A DNA stretch of 31,587 nucleotides from JBLNCE01 sp050260415 (GTDB taxonomy: Bacteria > Bacillota > UBA4882 > JAAYXC01). A program made the translations under genes and the position numbers. Location of the stretch: positions 1 through 31,587 of the forward strand of contig JBLNCE010000121.1 in NCBI GenBank assembly GCA_050260415.1. The letters are read 5' to 3'. Shown here piece after piece: positions 17,188 to 24,576 of the stretch. The notes beneath the pieces are model-generated. The model worked only from the letters and a program-made list of their open reading frames with translations, made no database searches and had not been told where the DNA came from. Every line of letters starts with the position of its first letter. Positions within the stretch are counted from its first letter, which is position 1.

Positions 17188-17719
17188 GATAATCTTCGCC
17201 GGCTTCGGCGGACAGGGCATCTTGCTCATGGGCCAGTTGGTGGCCTATGCCGGGATGATCGAAGGCAAGGAAGTCACCTGGTTCCCGTCCTACGGGGCGG
17301 AGATGCGGGGCGGCACTTGTAATTGCGCGGTCGTGATCGCCGATTCCCCGGTCGGTTCCCCGGTCGTCGCCGAACCCAACGCCCTCGTGGTCATGAACCG
17401 GCCGTCGCTGGAACGTTTCCTCCCCGCGCTCCAACCGGACGGGGTCTTGGTCTACAACAGCTCGCTCATCGCGCCGGCCCCCGAGCGCAAGGACGTGCGC
17501 ATCATCGCCGTGCCCGCAAGCGAGATCGCCGTTGCCCTCGGCGAAGGTCGTGTGGCCAACATGGTCGCGCTCGGCGCGCTCCTCGGCGCCACCGGGGTGG
17601 TCGCGCCGGAGACGGTGGTGGCGACACTGGCCAAGACTCTGCCCAAGCACCGGCAGGACCTGCTTCCGGTGAATCGGGAGGCGCTGGAACGCGGGAGGAA
17701 GCTGTCCCTCACGGCTTGA
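17177..17719 (+). CDS. korC: 2-oxoacid:ferredoxin oxidoreductase, gamma subunit
   Basis: Small subunit that contacts CoA or the TPP site. The 180-residue protein shows the GFGGQGILLMGQ motif near residues 9-20 and the SYGAEMRGGTCNC motif, both characteristic of this family. The start is a TTG at 17177 with GAGGAGG 9 bases upstream, inside the end of korB. The overlap supports translational coupling and stoichiometric synthesis. Together with korD, korA and korB this gives a complete four-subunit enzyme. Confidence 0.94.
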   Translation: MAHEIIFAGFGGQGILLMGQLVAYAGMIEGKEVTWFPSYGAEMRGGTCNCAVVIADSPVGSPVVAEPNALVVMNRPSLERFLPALQPDGVLVYNSSLIAPAPERKDVRIIAVPASEIAVALGEGRVANMVALGALLGATGVVAPETVVATLAKTLPKHRQDLLPVNREALERGRKLSLTA

Positions 17720-17740
17720 CCCGATTCTTGTAAAGTCGAA

Positions 17741-17805
17741 CCACCCGCCGTCATATCTATTAGTGACCTTCAAAGTGCTATTATTGAGGAGGAGACGGCG
17801 GGTGG
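17741..17805 (+). promoter_or_regulatory. 12-bp inverted repeat that sequesters the start codon of the SPOR gene
   Basis: CCACCCGCCGTC at 17741-17752 and GACGGCGGGTGG at 17794-17805 are exact reverse complements separated by 41 bases. In the mRNA the 12-bp stem would pair with the GTG start codon (17802-17804), with the AGGAGGAG ribosome-binding site lying in and next to the loop. This suggests a translational switch, or a protein-binding operator. No known riboswitch was recognised. Confidence 0.55.
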
Positions 17806-18275
17806 AGAGAAAGGGAATGCAGGTGATCAAAGATGTGGCCTCGAAGACGGCGGGATTGGTCTTCTTTTCCCTGCTGGCCATCGCCCTGGGCGTGGTTTTC
17901 GGCGTGATGTTCGAGCGGTGGGTGGGCGGCGAGTCCGGCACGCCGACGAGCACCACGGGGCTGGAGGTGCCGGTGGAGGAAGTGAGCCTGCCGCCGGATG
18001 AAGCGGCCGGCGAAACGACGGGACCGGCCGAAACGGGGACGACGGCGCCGGCGGCGACCTCCGTCAAGTACCGCGTCCGCGTCGGACCTTACGCCGATTA
18101 CGCCCAGGCCACGAAGGCCGCCGATGTCTTGCGCGCCGAAGGTTATCCGATCTATCTGGCCAATAAGGCCCCCTACGTGATCCAGGTCGGAGCCTTCGCC
18201 AACCGCGACAATGCTCTGGCGCTCAAGGCGCAATTGACGCAGAAAGGATACAGCGTCGCCATCCAGACGGAATAA
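17802..18275 (+). CDS. Single-pass membrane protein with C-terminal SPOR domain
   Basis: Probable cell-envelope protein that binds denuded peptidoglycan at the septum or other sites of wall remodelling. The 157-residue protein has one membrane helix at about residues 18-38, a Glu/Thr/Pro-rich linker of about 45 residues, and a SPOR domain at about 86-157. That domain shows two beta-alpha-beta halves, including YRVRVGPYADYAQA and YVIQVGAFANRDNA, with the strand and helix pattern typical of SPOR. GTG at 17802 is chosen because AGGAGGAG at 17788-17795 is 6 bases upstream; a start at 17763 is open but lacks such a site. Its exact role is unknown. Confidence 0.85.
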   Translation: MERKGMQVIKDVASKTAGLVFFSLLAIALGVVFGVMFERWVGGESGTPTSTTGLEVPVEEVSLPPDEAAGETTGPAETGTTAPAATSVKYRVRVGPYADYAQATKAADVLRAEGYPIYLANKAPYVIQVGAFANRDNALALKAQLTQKGYSVAIQTE

Positions 18276-18299
18276 CCAGAGTCTTCCGGCCCACGGCCG

Positions 18300-18332
18300 C
18301 GGCAGGCTTCCCCGGCCTGTCGTTTGTTTTTA
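18300..18332 (+). terminator. Intrinsic terminator after the SPOR gene
   Basis: CGGCAGGC at 18300-18307 pairs with GCCTGTCG at 18315-18322 (8 bp, one G-U) around a 7-base loop, and is followed by TTTGTTTTT. This is the clearest Rho-independent terminator in the window and ends the block before the DRTGG cluster. Confidence 0.75.
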
Positions 18333-18518
18333 CCCCGCCCGTCTCTTCCAAGCGGCATCGGGAGGAAGGGGCGGCGGCGGCCGTTGTCGGACAGGCCTTC
18401 GAAGCGGTGCGAAAAACCTCGGACGACGCCGACCCTGGGTTGGGAGCCTGGCGGGGATCGATCGGGACCCGGGCGGGGAAATGGGTTTCGCATCGCCCTT
18501 GTAAACGGAGGTGCCTTC

Positions 18519-18875
18519 GTGAAGCTGTCGGAGATAAGAAGGATATTGGGCGCGGAAGTATTGACGGGGGAGGAGCTCCTCGACCGGGTGGAGGCGCGCT
18601 CGGCGTGCGGCGCGGACCTCATGAGCGACGTCTTGGCCTTTACCAAGGAACGCACCCTTCTCCTGACCGGCCTGACCAATCCGCAGGTGGTGCGCACGGC
18701 GGAACTCGTCGACCTGTGCGGGCTGGTTTTCGTCCGCGGCAAACGGCCGCCGGAAGAAGTGGTGGAGCTGGCCAGGGAGAAGGGCCTGCCCATCCTGCTC
18801 ACGGAGAATCCGCTCTATGAGACCTGCGGCATACTCTATGCCGCGGGCCTTCCCGGCTGCAGGAGACAGGGTTGA
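18519..18875 (+). CDS. DRTGG-domain protein (first copy)
   Basis: The 118-residue protein is almost entirely a DRTGG domain. It has a short N-terminal LSEIRRILGAEVLTGEELL segment, then ACGADLMSDVLAF (about residues 28-40), TLLLTGLTNPQVVRTAELVDL, a GLVFVRGKRP strand region, and ACGILYAAGL-like C-terminus. DRTGG domains are regulatory small-molecule-binding modules. The start is GTG with GGAGGTG 7 bases upstream. It is the first gene of the cluster with the HATPase, hydrogenase-like and PHP genes, a known neighbourhood in clostridial hydrogenase loci. The ligand is unknown. Confidence 0.85.
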   Translation: MKLSEIRRILGAEVLTGEELLDRVEARSACGADLMSDVLAFTKERTLLLTGLTNPQVVRTAELVDLCGLVFVRGKRPPEEVVELAREKGLPILLTENPLYETCGILYAAGLPGCRRQG

Positions 18876-18879
18876 TACG

Positions 18880-19332
18880 ATGGACGGATCGCCCGATACC
18901 ACTCTCCATTTTGCCGTTCGCGGCGGGGACTTCGCCGCCGCCGGCGAGGCCTCGAGCCGCCTCAAGGCGTTATTGCGCCAGGTCGGCCTGAGCGCGGACG
19001 CGATCCGGCGCATCACCATCGCCACCTACGAAGCGGAAATGAACGTGGTCATTCACGCGCGGGCCGGCAAGATCAAAGTGCGCCTCACCCCGGCCCTGGT
19101 GGAGGTGGAGGTGGCCGATGTCGGTCCGGGCATTCCCGACATCGATCTGGCCATGCAGGAAGGTTACTCCACGGCGCCCCAGGCGGCGCGGGAGATGGGC
19201 TTCGGCGCCGGCATGGGCCTGCCGAACATGAAACGGTGCGCTGACGACCTGGCCATCGAGTCCAGGGTCGGAGAGGGTACCACGGTCCGCATGAGGTTCG
19301 ACCTGACGAGGGGTCGCCCCCGGCAAACATGA
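18880..19332 (+). CDS. Anti-sigma-factor-type serine kinase (HATPase domain)
   Basis: The 150-residue protein is a single GHKL-type ATPase domain like RsbW/SpoIIAB. The N box with EAEMNVVIHA lies at about residues 50-59, the DVGPGIP G1 box at about 80-86, and the GFGAGMGLPNMKR G2 region at about 107-119. It has no histidine phosphorylation or receiver domain, so it is likely to be an anti-sigma or serine kinase-like switch protein, not a two-component kinase. Start ATG with AGGAGACAGGG upstream; 4 bases after the DRTGG stop. Partner sigma factor or anti-anti-sigma protein is not encoded nearby. Confidence 0.85.
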   Translation: MDGSPDTTLHFAVRGGDFAAAGEASSRLKALLRQVGLSADAIRRITIATYEAEMNVVIHARAGKIKVRLTPALVEVEVADVGPGIPDIDLAMQEGYSTAPQAAREMGFGAGMGLPNMKRCADDLAIESRVGEGTTVRMRFDLTRGRPRQT

Positions 19333-19456
19333 CCGCACGCCCCCGGATCCTCCCCGCATCATGCGAAAGGCGGGAGCAAGGTTTCGGCCCTTCCCGGCGG
19401 TGGCGGGCGGGGGTTGGACAGGGGTCTGATTCGAGGATGGTTGATCTCCAGGGGAG

Positions 19457-20824
19457 GTGGTTACCATCGGCTCCCTCCGCTCGGTTCGGCTGGATGAGGA
19501 AAAGTGCCGCGGTTGCACCCATTGTATCAAGCGGTGCCCCACGGAAGCCATCAGGGTAAGGGAGGGCAAGGCGCGCATCAATGTCGAACGGTGCATCGAT
19601 TGCGGCGAGTGCATCCGGATCTGTGAGAACCACGCCAAACTGGCGGTGAGCGATCCGCTCGCCGCAATCGAGGCTTTCCGTTACCGCGTGGCCCTGGCCG
19701 CCCCCTCGATCTTTGCGCAGTTCCGCGGGGAACAATCGCCCGGCAGGATCCTGGGGGCCTTGGCCGCTCTGGGCTTTCAAGAGGTGGTGGAGGTGGCGGA
19801 GGGGGCGGAATACACCACGGCCGCCATCCGAAACCTCTTGGCCCGTTACGACGGGCCGCGGCCGCTCATCTCCTCGGCCTGCCCGGCGGTGGTCCGGCTG
19901 ATCCAGGTGCGTTTCCCCGGCCTATTGGACCAGGTCATCCCGGTCGAGGCTCCGGTGGACGTGGCGGCGAAGATTTACCGGCGGCGCCAGCGGGAACTCG
20001 GTCGCAGCCTCGACGGGGTCGGACTCTTTTTCATCACGCCGTGCCCGGCCAAGATCACCGCGTACAGGGAACGGGCGGCCGCGGGCCTTGGCACGCTCGA
20101 CGGCTGCCTGTCCATGGCGGATCTTTACGGGCCGCTCAAGAAGTTGCTCTCCCAGCCCGACCTCCCGGAACTGCCGATGGCCGCCGGCGGGTTGGGCCTC
20201 GGTTGGGCCAGGGCCGGGGGGGAGAATCTGGCCCTGGGCGAACGGAACCTCCTGGCGGTCGACGGTATCCATAATGTCTCGGCAGTCCTCGAGGAGATCG
20301 AACTGGGTAAACTGGCCGACGTGGACTATCTGGAAGCAAACGCCTGCGTGGGCGGGTGCGTGGGCGGACCGCTCACCGTGGAAAATCCCTTCGTGGCGCG
20401 GGTCAAGATCCGCCGCCTCAGCGAGAACCTGGGCACGCGGACCCTGGGGGAACGGGTCGTCGCGGAGGCCGCGCGCTTGGGCGCCGAAGGGTTCTTCGCG
20501 CCCCCGGCGGGCTTGGCGCCTCTGCCTTCCCTGGCCCTGGACCGGGATGTCGGCACCGCCATCACCAAGGTCAACCGGATCGAGGAAACCTTGCGCACCC
20601 TGCCCGGCCTGGACTGCGGCGCCTGCGGCTGCCCGACCTGCCGCGTGTTGGCCGAGGATATCGTGCAGGGCGAGGCGGTCCTGACCGACTGCGTGATCAA
20701 GCTCCGCGAGCAGCTGGCCCTCCTGGCCGGCGACCTGCTTTCCCTGGCGCAAAAACTGCCGCCCGCCATGGGGCAGGCCCAAGCGGGCAAGGAAGAAGGG
20801 AAGTCGACCGATGACGCTGAGTGA
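19457..20824 (+). CDS. [FeFe]-hydrogenase-like sensory protein (HydS/HsfB type)
   Basis: The 455-residue protein carries, in order, two [4Fe-4S] ferredoxin motifs (Cys 17, 20, 23, 27 and Cys 46, 49, 52, 56), an H-cluster domain, and a C-terminal CxxCxxxxC Fe-S domain (Cys 387, 390, 395, 412). The four H-cluster cysteines are kept: SSACP (Cys 142), TPCPAK (Cys 196, Lys 199) and the ACVGGC pair (Cys 297, 301). The proton-relay Cys of TSCCP is Ala 141, the relay Glu after PCxxK is Ala 202, and the Met before the third motif is Asn 295. Loss of the relay, as in known sensory [FeFe]-hydrogenases, argues for sensing rather than fast H2 turnover. The start is uncertain: GTG at 19457 overlaps its own GGGGAGG. 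It overlaps the next gene by 14 bases. Confidence 0.9.
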   Translation: MVTIGSLRSVRLDEEKCRGCTHCIKRCPTEAIRVREGKARINVERCIDCGECIRICENHAKLAVSDPLAAIEAFRYRVALAAPSIFAQFRGEQSPGRILGALAALGFQEVVEVAEGAEYTTAAIRNLLARYDGPRPLISSACPAVVRLIQVRFPGLLDQVIPVEAPVDVAAKIYRRRQRELGRSLDGVGLFFITPCPAKITAYRERAAAGLGTLDGCLSMADLYGPLKKLLSQPDLPELPMAAGGLGLGWARAGGENLALGERNLLAVDGIHNVSAVLEEIELGKLADVDYLEANACVGGCVGGPLTVENPFVARVKIRRLSENLGTRTLGERVVAEAARLGAEGFFAPPAGLAPLPSLALDRDVGTAITKVNRIEETLRTLPGLDCGACGCPTCRVLAEDIVQGEAVLTDCVIKLREQLALLAGDLLSLAQKLPPAMGQAQAGKEEGKSTDDAE

Positions 20825-21143
20825 GATGGCCGCCCGCTTGTCCCTGGAGCCGCTGGTTCCGGGCGAACCGGAACGGCAGGTAACCGGGGCATATGTCTCC
20901 GACCTGCTCAGCGACGTGATGGCCCACGCCCGCGCCGACGCGGTCTGGGTGACCATCCAAATCCATCAGAACGTGGTGGCCGTGGCCTCGCTCCTTAACC
21001 TGGCGGCGGTAATCATCGCCGGCGGGCTGCGCCCGGCGGAGGAGACCGTGGCCAAGGCCCGGGCCGTAGGGTTGCCGCTCTATGCCGCCAAGGAAAATAG
21101 CTTCCTCGTGGCCGGGCGCCTCTACGAACTGGGTTTGCGGTGA
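20811..21143 (+). CDS. DRTGG-domain protein (second copy)
   Basis: The 110-residue protein is another stand-alone DRTGG-type domain. It has the VSDLLSDVMAHARADAVWVT segment (about residues 29-48), a NVVAVASLLNLAAVIIAGG strand-helix region, and a C-terminal SFLVAGRLYELGL. It is distinct from the first copy and less typical at the DLMSDV position. The ATG overlaps the end of the hydrogenase-like gene, so the two are probably translationally coupled. Two DRTGG proteins flanking one sensor suggests they act as a pair; this is inference. Confidence 0.82.
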   Translation: MTLSEMAARLSLEPLVPGEPERQVTGAYVSDLLSDVMAHARADAVWVTIQIHQNVVAVASLLNLAAVIIAGGLRPAEETVAKARAVGLPLYAAKENSFLVAGRLYELGLR

Positions 21144-21144
21144 G

Positions 21145-21888
21145 ATGTACGACCTCCGCGCCGATCTCCATCTGCACAGCACGCTGTCGCCGTGCGCCGA
21201 ACGGAGCATGACGCCGCGCGGGCTGATCCGGGCCGCGCTCGCCGCCGACTTGGCGGCCGTGGCCTTGACCGACCATCACGCGGCGGGGAACACGCCGGCT
21301 TTTCTGGCCGCCGCTGAAGAGGCCGGGATCTGGGCCATCCCGGGCATGGAAGTGCAGACCGCGGAGGAAGTCCATCTGCTGTGCTTCTTTCCCGATCTCC
21401 CGAGGCTCCTGGCCTGGGAGGAAAAGGTGCTCGGCTGGTTGCCGGAGAAGCCCAACGATGAACGCTTCTTTGGCCCGCAGGAGATATACCCGCCGGACGG
21501 GGGACCCCCGCGCCGCTTTACCCGTCTCCTCCTCACGGCGGTGCCGCGGAGCCTGGATACGATCTATCGCGAGGCCGCGTCCCTGGGCGGTCTCTGCCTC
21601 CCCGCGCACGTGGACCGGGCGGGGTTCGGGCTCCTGCCCCAGCTCGGTCTGGTGCCTCCCGTTGTACCGGTTAATCATCCGCTGGAGATCTCCGCCATGG
21701 CGGATCCCGACGCCGTCCGGCGCGCTTTTGGCCTGGAACCCGGCACACGTTTCTTCCCTTCCTCGGACGCCCATCGCCCAACGGAAGTCGGCCGGCGGCC
21801 CGCGATGCTGCGGGTGGCCGAAGCATCTTGGGAGGAGTTCGTCCTGGCGGTGGCGGGGGAAGGGGGACGGCGCCTGGGGATGGAATAA
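21145..21888 (+). CDS. PHP-domain metal-dependent phosphoesterase
   Basis: The 247-residue protein has the PHP-domain metal-binding motifs in order: DLHLHST (about residues 7-13), TDHH (about 41-44), IPGMEVQT with Glu (about 67-74), PAHVDR (His, about 152) and SSDAHRP (Asp/His, about 208-214). PHP enzymes hydrolyse phosphomono- or diesters, including nucleotides. The ATG follows the DRTGG stop by one base. Its place at the end of the hydrogenase-type cluster is conserved in Clostridia, so it could make or remove the ligand read by the DRTGG proteins. The actual substrate is unknown. Confidence 0.88.
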   Translation: MYDLRADLHLHSTLSPCAERSMTPRGLIRAALAADLAAVALTDHHAAGNTPAFLAAAEEAGIWAIPGMEVQTAEEVHLLCFFPDLPRLLAWEEKVLGWLPEKPNDERFFGPQEIYPPDGGPPRRFTRLLLTAVPRSLDTIYREAASLGGLCLPAHVDRAGFGLLPQLGLVPPVVPVNHPLEISAMADPDAVRRAFGLEPGTRFFPSSDAHRPTEVGRRPAMLRVAEASWEEFVLAVAGEGGRRLGME

Positions 21889-21943
21889 TCCATCGTTGAT
21901 CGCATGACGCTTGGACCTCACGGAAGAAAGCGGGGCACATCGC

Positions 21944-24232
21944 GTGCGAGTAGCCAGGCATGGGGTGCTGATCAGTTTTCTCCTATCCTATGTTTTGGTG
22001 CTCTTCATCCCCTTGGTCATCAGCGGCATCGCCTTGACGGAAACGGAAGGGATCGTCAAAGGTTACACCATAGAAAACAATATGAACCTGTTGGATCAGA
22101 TCCGCGATCTCCTCGACATGAACACGGAGGAACTCAAGAAGATTGCCATCCGCATCGCCATGGACGCGCGGGTGGAGAAGCTTGCCGGCGTAAGATCGCC
22201 GAAAGGCGACACGTACTATACCATTTGGGAACTGGGTGGCGACCTGCAGGCGTTCCAATTTTTGGAAGATACCCTGATCATCCCCCTCGTCTATTTTCCC
22301 CACCTGGACATGGTGGTCTCTCCTTCGGTTTCGTGCCCGTTCTCCGTTTTCTACGATTACCAATTCAAATACGAGGACCTAAGCGGCGAAGAATGGCGCG
22401 GGATGCTCACCAAGCGTTATCACCACGGAGAGTTGCTGCCGGTGGCGCGGATCAACTTCGGGGGGAACGACTATTCGGTCTTGTCCTACCTTCAATCATT
22501 GCCTCTCGGCTATCCCAATCGATGCGACGCCGTCATCATCATCCTCGTCGACGCGGCTCGGCTCGGGCGATTATTGGAACGGATCAGGCTCTACGATTAC
22601 GGATGGGTCTCCGTCTCCGACAACCGGGGCCGCATCCTGGCCATGGCCTCGGGGCCGAAGGCCAAACCCACCGCCGTTACCCTGCCGAAGGATGTCTTGG
22701 CCGGCCATGCCATACGCAACATAGCCAGCAGACCAATGATGGTCATCCATACCATCTCCGAGAAAAACGGCCGTCGTCACGTGGCCGTCCTTCCGTCGGC
22801 TCAGATCATGGGGAAGGTACGCTACGTGCGTATCCTAGCGGTAGGCGCGGCCTGCCTCTCGCTCCTCCTCGGCCTCCTGATCGCCTACTATCTGGCCCGC
22901 CGAAACGTCAAGCCCCTCCGCGAGATCGTGGGGATGATGACGAGCCTCTTCGGTCCGGGTCTCGACAAGAGCGGCACGGAATACGATATGCTCCGCAACA
23001 CCTTGAGGGCCGTCAGCGCCGTTCTGGGCGACAACAGGTCCCTGCACCAATCCATGGAGAGACAGAAGCCGCTCGTGCGCGCCGCCGTCTTCGACCGGCT
23101 CTTCAAGGGATACTTCCGGGACAAGACCGAACTCGGGGCCTTGATGGACCACCTAAACCTGGAAATACGGGGAAAGAATTTCGCGGTCCTGATCATCAGG
23201 ATCTCCGGCTTGGGGGACCGGACGAGCCGGGAAGAGCTGCTGAAATTCGATGTGATCAGATCGCTGATCGAAGAGACTCTCATAAAATTCACCTCATTGG
23301 CCGGTTATGTTCATCACGTTGAGCAAGATAGATTTACTGTCTTACTTTGTTATGAGAATGAGGATCAGCAGATATGTATTCAACAGACAAACGCGGTTAT
23401 TCAAGCCATTTCGTTCTATCTTTGGGGCAAATATAATATTAAGGCTTGGTTTGCCTTGGGGAGGATCTTCAACGATCTGACGGATACCGATAAGTCATAC
23501 GAAGAAGCCCGGCAAGCCTCAAGCTTCCAGCAGATGCACGAGGATGACATCTGTGTCTGGTCGCATGAAATCCCCCAAGGGAACACGAAATATTATTATC
23601 CGATCGAATTGGAGGAAAGATTGATACGCTTCATCCAGCTTGGGGACAAGGAAGAAGTACAGAGGATATTGGAAGATATATATCATGAGAATTTTGTCCG
23701 ACGACAGTTATCTACTTTAGTATCAGGACAATTGCTCCAGGCGATTAACGGTACTTTGTACCGGATAATTGATGAAGAAACGCAGAGTATGCTAGAACCC
23801 GTCGAGATATCATCCGATGTAAATATTAATAACTGCTATCGTAGATTAATCTCAAACTATCTTACAGTATCTCACATAATAACCGAGAGGCGACAAGCAA
23901 ATCGCAAAGACCTCGTCAAGAAGATTATGAAGTATATTGAGTGTCACTATGCGCAGACGGATCTGTGCCTGATGGCGATTGCGGAGAAGTTCAGGCTGTC
24001 GACGGCCTATATTTCCCAGGTCTTCAAAGAAGAGCTCGGCAAGAATTTCTCGGATCATCTGGAGGAGATCCGGTTGATCCACGCCTGCAGGCTGCTGAGC
24101 GAGACCGGACTGGCCGTGGCGGAGATTGCCGCGCAGTCCGGATACGCAAGCGACAAGGCCTTCAGGCGCGCCTTCAAGCGGGTTAAGGGGATGAGTCCCA
24201 CCGAATACAGGAAGACGGTTCTGGTCACCTGA
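21944..24232 (+). CDS. Membrane-bound AraC-family regulator with extracellular sensor region
   Basis: Probable transcription activator of the adjoining transport operon. From GTG 21944 the protein has 762 residues. There is a first membrane helix (about 7-30), an extracellular region of about 265 residues (Cache-like, inferred), a second helix (about 296-317), a long cytoplasmic linker, and a C-terminal AraC DNA-binding domain of about 100 residues with two helix-turn-helix units (FRLSTAYISQVFKEELG and AEIAAQSGYASDKAFRRAFK). The GTG has GGGG 8 bases upstream; a TTG at 21911 has none. The central part (23280-23940) is markedly AT-rich compared with both ends. Known for regulators paired with LplABC-type transporters in Paenibacillus. 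Confidence 0.9.
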   Translation: MRVARHGVLISFLLSYVLVLFIPLVISGIALTETEGIVKGYTIENNMNLLDQIRDLLDMNTEELKKIAIRIAMDARVEKLAGVRSPKGDTYYTIWELGGDLQAFQFLEDTLIIPLVYFPHLDMVVSPSVSCPFSVFYDYQFKYEDLSGEEWRGMLTKRYHHGELLPVARINFGGNDYSVLSYLQSLPLGYPNRCDAVIIILVDAARLGRLLERIRLYDYGWVSVSDNRGRILAMASGPKAKPTAVTLPKDVLAGHAIRNIASRPMMVIHTISEKNGRRHVAVLPSAQIMGKVRYVRILAVGAACLSLLLGLLIAYYLARRNVKPLREIVGMMTSLFGPGLDKSGTEYDMLRNTLRAVSAVLGDNRSLHQSMERQKPLVRAAVFDRLFKGYFRDKTELGALMDHLNLEIRGKNFAVLIIRISGLGDRTSREELLKFDVIRSLIEETLIKFTSLAGYVHHVEQDRFTVLLCYENEDQQICIQQTNAVIQAISFYLWGKYNIKAWFALGRIFNDLTDTDKSYEEARQASSFQQMHEDDICVWSHEIPQGNTKYYYPIELEERLIRFIQLGDKEEVQRILEDIYHENFVRRQLSTLVSGQLLQAINGTLYRIIDEETQSMLEPVEISSDVNINNCYRRLISNYLTVSHIITERRQANRKDLVKKIMKYIECHYAQTDLCLMAIAEKFRLSTAYISQVFKEELGKNFSDHLEEIRLIHACRLLSETGLAVAEIAAQSGYASDKAFRRAFKRVKGMSPTEYRKTVLVT

Positions 24233-24576
24233 TACCCCCGAGTCTCCCTTGCCTTCCGCCCGCGAAGGCTTCCCCGCGGCTGGCGAGGCCCGCTCTTTCC
24301 CTTCCCGACCCGCAAAAGGATTGTGTGGGCGCCAAAAAAGTGTGTGTTGATCCTCCTCTCCGGACCGGATTAAGATCGAGCCAAAAGCCGTCGTGTAGTG
24401 GGCCGCCGCACCATATGGCGCTTTTTTCGGCCTGCCGGGTTTTCTTTGCTCTTTCCCGGGAAACACGACGCCGGAGCCTAGAAAGCCGGGAGAAGGGGGG
24501 CGATGCCGCGAAAGGGGAGTCAAAGCCGAAGGACGGTAGGCGAAAGAGATGCAACCAACAAAAGGAGGAGCAGAAC
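24233..24576 (+). promoter_or_regulatory. Control region upstream of the solute-binding protein gene
   Basis: 344 bases separate the regulator from the transport genes, so this probably holds the regulated promoter. A weak candidate is TTGATC at 24347-24352, an 18-base spacer and TAAGAT at 24371-24376. A perfect 12-bp palindrome TTTCCCGGGAAA lies at 24452-24463 and could be an operator. T-rich and A-rich six-base runs occur at 24422-24427 and 24334-24339, without a good hairpin. No gene was seen here. Confidence 0.45.
24452..24463. repeat. Perfect 12-bp palindrome, candidate operator
   Basis: TTTCCCGGGAAA reads the same on both strands and lies about 115 bases before the solute-binding protein start, downstream of a weak promoter candidate. 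Only one copy was noticed. Confidence 0.35.

Noticed and set aside
19333..19456. Possible tRNA or riboswitch before the hydrogenase-like gene
   Set aside because: A tRNA-like GATTCGAG was noted, but no cloverleaf stems could be drawn and no known riboswitch core was found.
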